Below, one piece after another: positions 12,573 through 13,072 of a DNA stretch of 13,072 bases. A program made the translations under genes and the position numbers. Origin of the DNA: Dehalococcoidia bacterium. GTDB taxonomy: Bacteria > Chloroflexota > Dehalococcoidia > GIF9 > AB-539-J10. Location: assembly GCA_003562555.1 (NCBI GenBank), contig PWUO01000186.1:1-13072 (forward strand), read 5' to 3'. Positions within the stretch are counted from its first letter, which is position 1. Each line of letters begins with the position of its first letter. The notes beneath the pieces are model-generated. The model ran no database searches. It had not been told where the DNA came from and saw only the letters and a list, made by a program, of their open reading frames with translations.

Positions 12573-13072
12573 CGGTCCAGCGCCCTCCTCAGCCGTGGGT
12601 CGCTGCCCTCCTCGATCCCGAAACTGATGAGCGTGAGCGCGAGTATACACAGGCTTATGCATAGCCCCGGCGGCAGATACCACCACCACATCTCGCGAAT
12701 GAATCCGCCCCGCGCGAACGCGTAGTGCAGCATCATGCCCCAACTCTTCGCCATCGGGTCGCCAAGACCGAGGAAGCTGAGCGACGCCTCCATGAGCATC
12801 GCGGCGGCGACGGTCAGGACGAACTTGGCCAGCACCATCGGCAGTACGTTCGGGAGGACGTGCCGGCGCATGAGCCAGCTGTCGCTGGCGCCCAACGCCC
12901 GGGCTGATTCGACGTATCCGGACTGGCGTACACTGAGCACCTGTGAACGGATCACGCGTGCGGTTGACGGCCAGAAGACCAGACCGATAACGAGTATCGT
13001 GTGCCATATGCCCGGTCCGAGGTAGACGGACACCAGGATGACGAGCGGCAGTGCGGGGATGACCAGGACGAC
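12569..13072 (-). CDS. Oligopeptide/dipeptide ABC transporter permease (DppC/OppC type), C-terminal part
   Basis: The frame is open to the right edge, so the start lies outside; 167 residues are visible. The segment YVESARALGASDSWLMRRHV followed by LPNVLP is the EAA loop that docks onto the ATPases. Several hydrophobic helices surround it: VVLVIPALPLVILVSVYLG at the window edge, TILVIGLVFW, VLTVAAAMLMEASLSFLGLG and LCISLCILALTLISFGIEEG. ASLSFLGLGDPMAKSWGMML is typical of DppC/OppC proteins. Its stop overlaps the ATG of the DppD-type gene by four bases (ATGA), showing an operon. A second permease and a solute-binding protein would be expected beyond the window. Confidence 0.93.
   Translation of the reverse strand, partial: VVLVIPALPLVILVSVYLGPGIWHTILVIGLVFWPSTARVIRSQVLSVRQSGYVESARALGASDSWLMRRHVLPNVLPMVLAKFVLTVAAAMLMEASLSFLGLGDPMAKSWGMMLHYAFARGGFIREMWWWYLPPGLCISLCILALTLISFGIEEGSDPRLRRALDR

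Noticed and set aside
12573..13007. About 145-codon N-terminal extension in frame with the DppD-type ATPase
   Set aside because: It overlaps the permease gene in another frame, has Arg/Pro/Gly-rich shadow composition, and the ATPase family starts near MPVLKVTDLHVYF, where a ribosome binding site is present.

Overview
This is a bacterial chromosome segment of moderately high GC content. The evidence for bacteria is strong AGGAGG-type ribosome binding sites, lipobox signal peptides, sigma-70-like promoters and intrinsic terminators. No rRNA, tRNA, IS element, CRISPR array or phage gene is visible. The paired small zinc-ribbon and glycine-rich RRM genes beside a DEAD-box helicase, a DUF4349 lipoprotein and DUF3467/HepT-like genes resemble gene content I associate with Chloroflexota, perhaps Dehalococcoidia. 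That assignment is an inference and the sequence does not prove it.

Left part (1-1960, minus strand): an mgtE magnesium channel/transporter gene has a long leader holding a nested inverted repeat of about 100 nt. Just past its stop lies a good promoter, a possible 23-codon leader peptide, an intrinsic terminator, and the first codons of another gene that leaves the window. This looks like an attenuator or small-RNA arrangement.

Centre-left (1960-5115, plus strand): two exported lipoproteins. One is a DUF4349 protein with a PKD domain inserted before its C-terminal membrane helix. The other is an orphan glycine-betaine/proline-type substrate-binding protein with a long leader, an operator-like palindrome over its promoter, and a strong hairpin at its end.

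Centre (5222-7183, minus strand): a DUF3467 gene is translationally coupled to a HepT-like gene that lacks the RX4-6HXY catalytic motif. Upstream lies a GAF-domain sensor histidine kinase (HisKA_3 type) whose phospho-acceptor H-box is intact but whose ATP-binding N and G1 boxes look degenerate. No response regulator is adjacent.

Centre-right (7392-10554, plus strand): an RNA-remodelling island. Two copies of a [60-residue zinc-ribbon protein + RRM protein with glycine-rich tail] module flank a RhlE-like DEAD-box RNA helicase. The two modules share promoter spacing, a conserved 5' leader, and a hairpin that buries part of the Shine-Dalgarno sequence up to the start codon, with a compensatory base-pair change between copies. 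This is the most interesting signal here: a duplicated, probably post-transcriptionally controlled RNA-chaperone unit, perhaps cold- or stress-responsive.

Right part (10615-13072, minus strand): an overlapping operon for an oligopeptide/dipeptide/nickel-type ABC importer, with a partial DppC/OppC permease followed by DppD- and DppF-type ATPases. The solute-binding protein and second permease would lie beyond the right edge.
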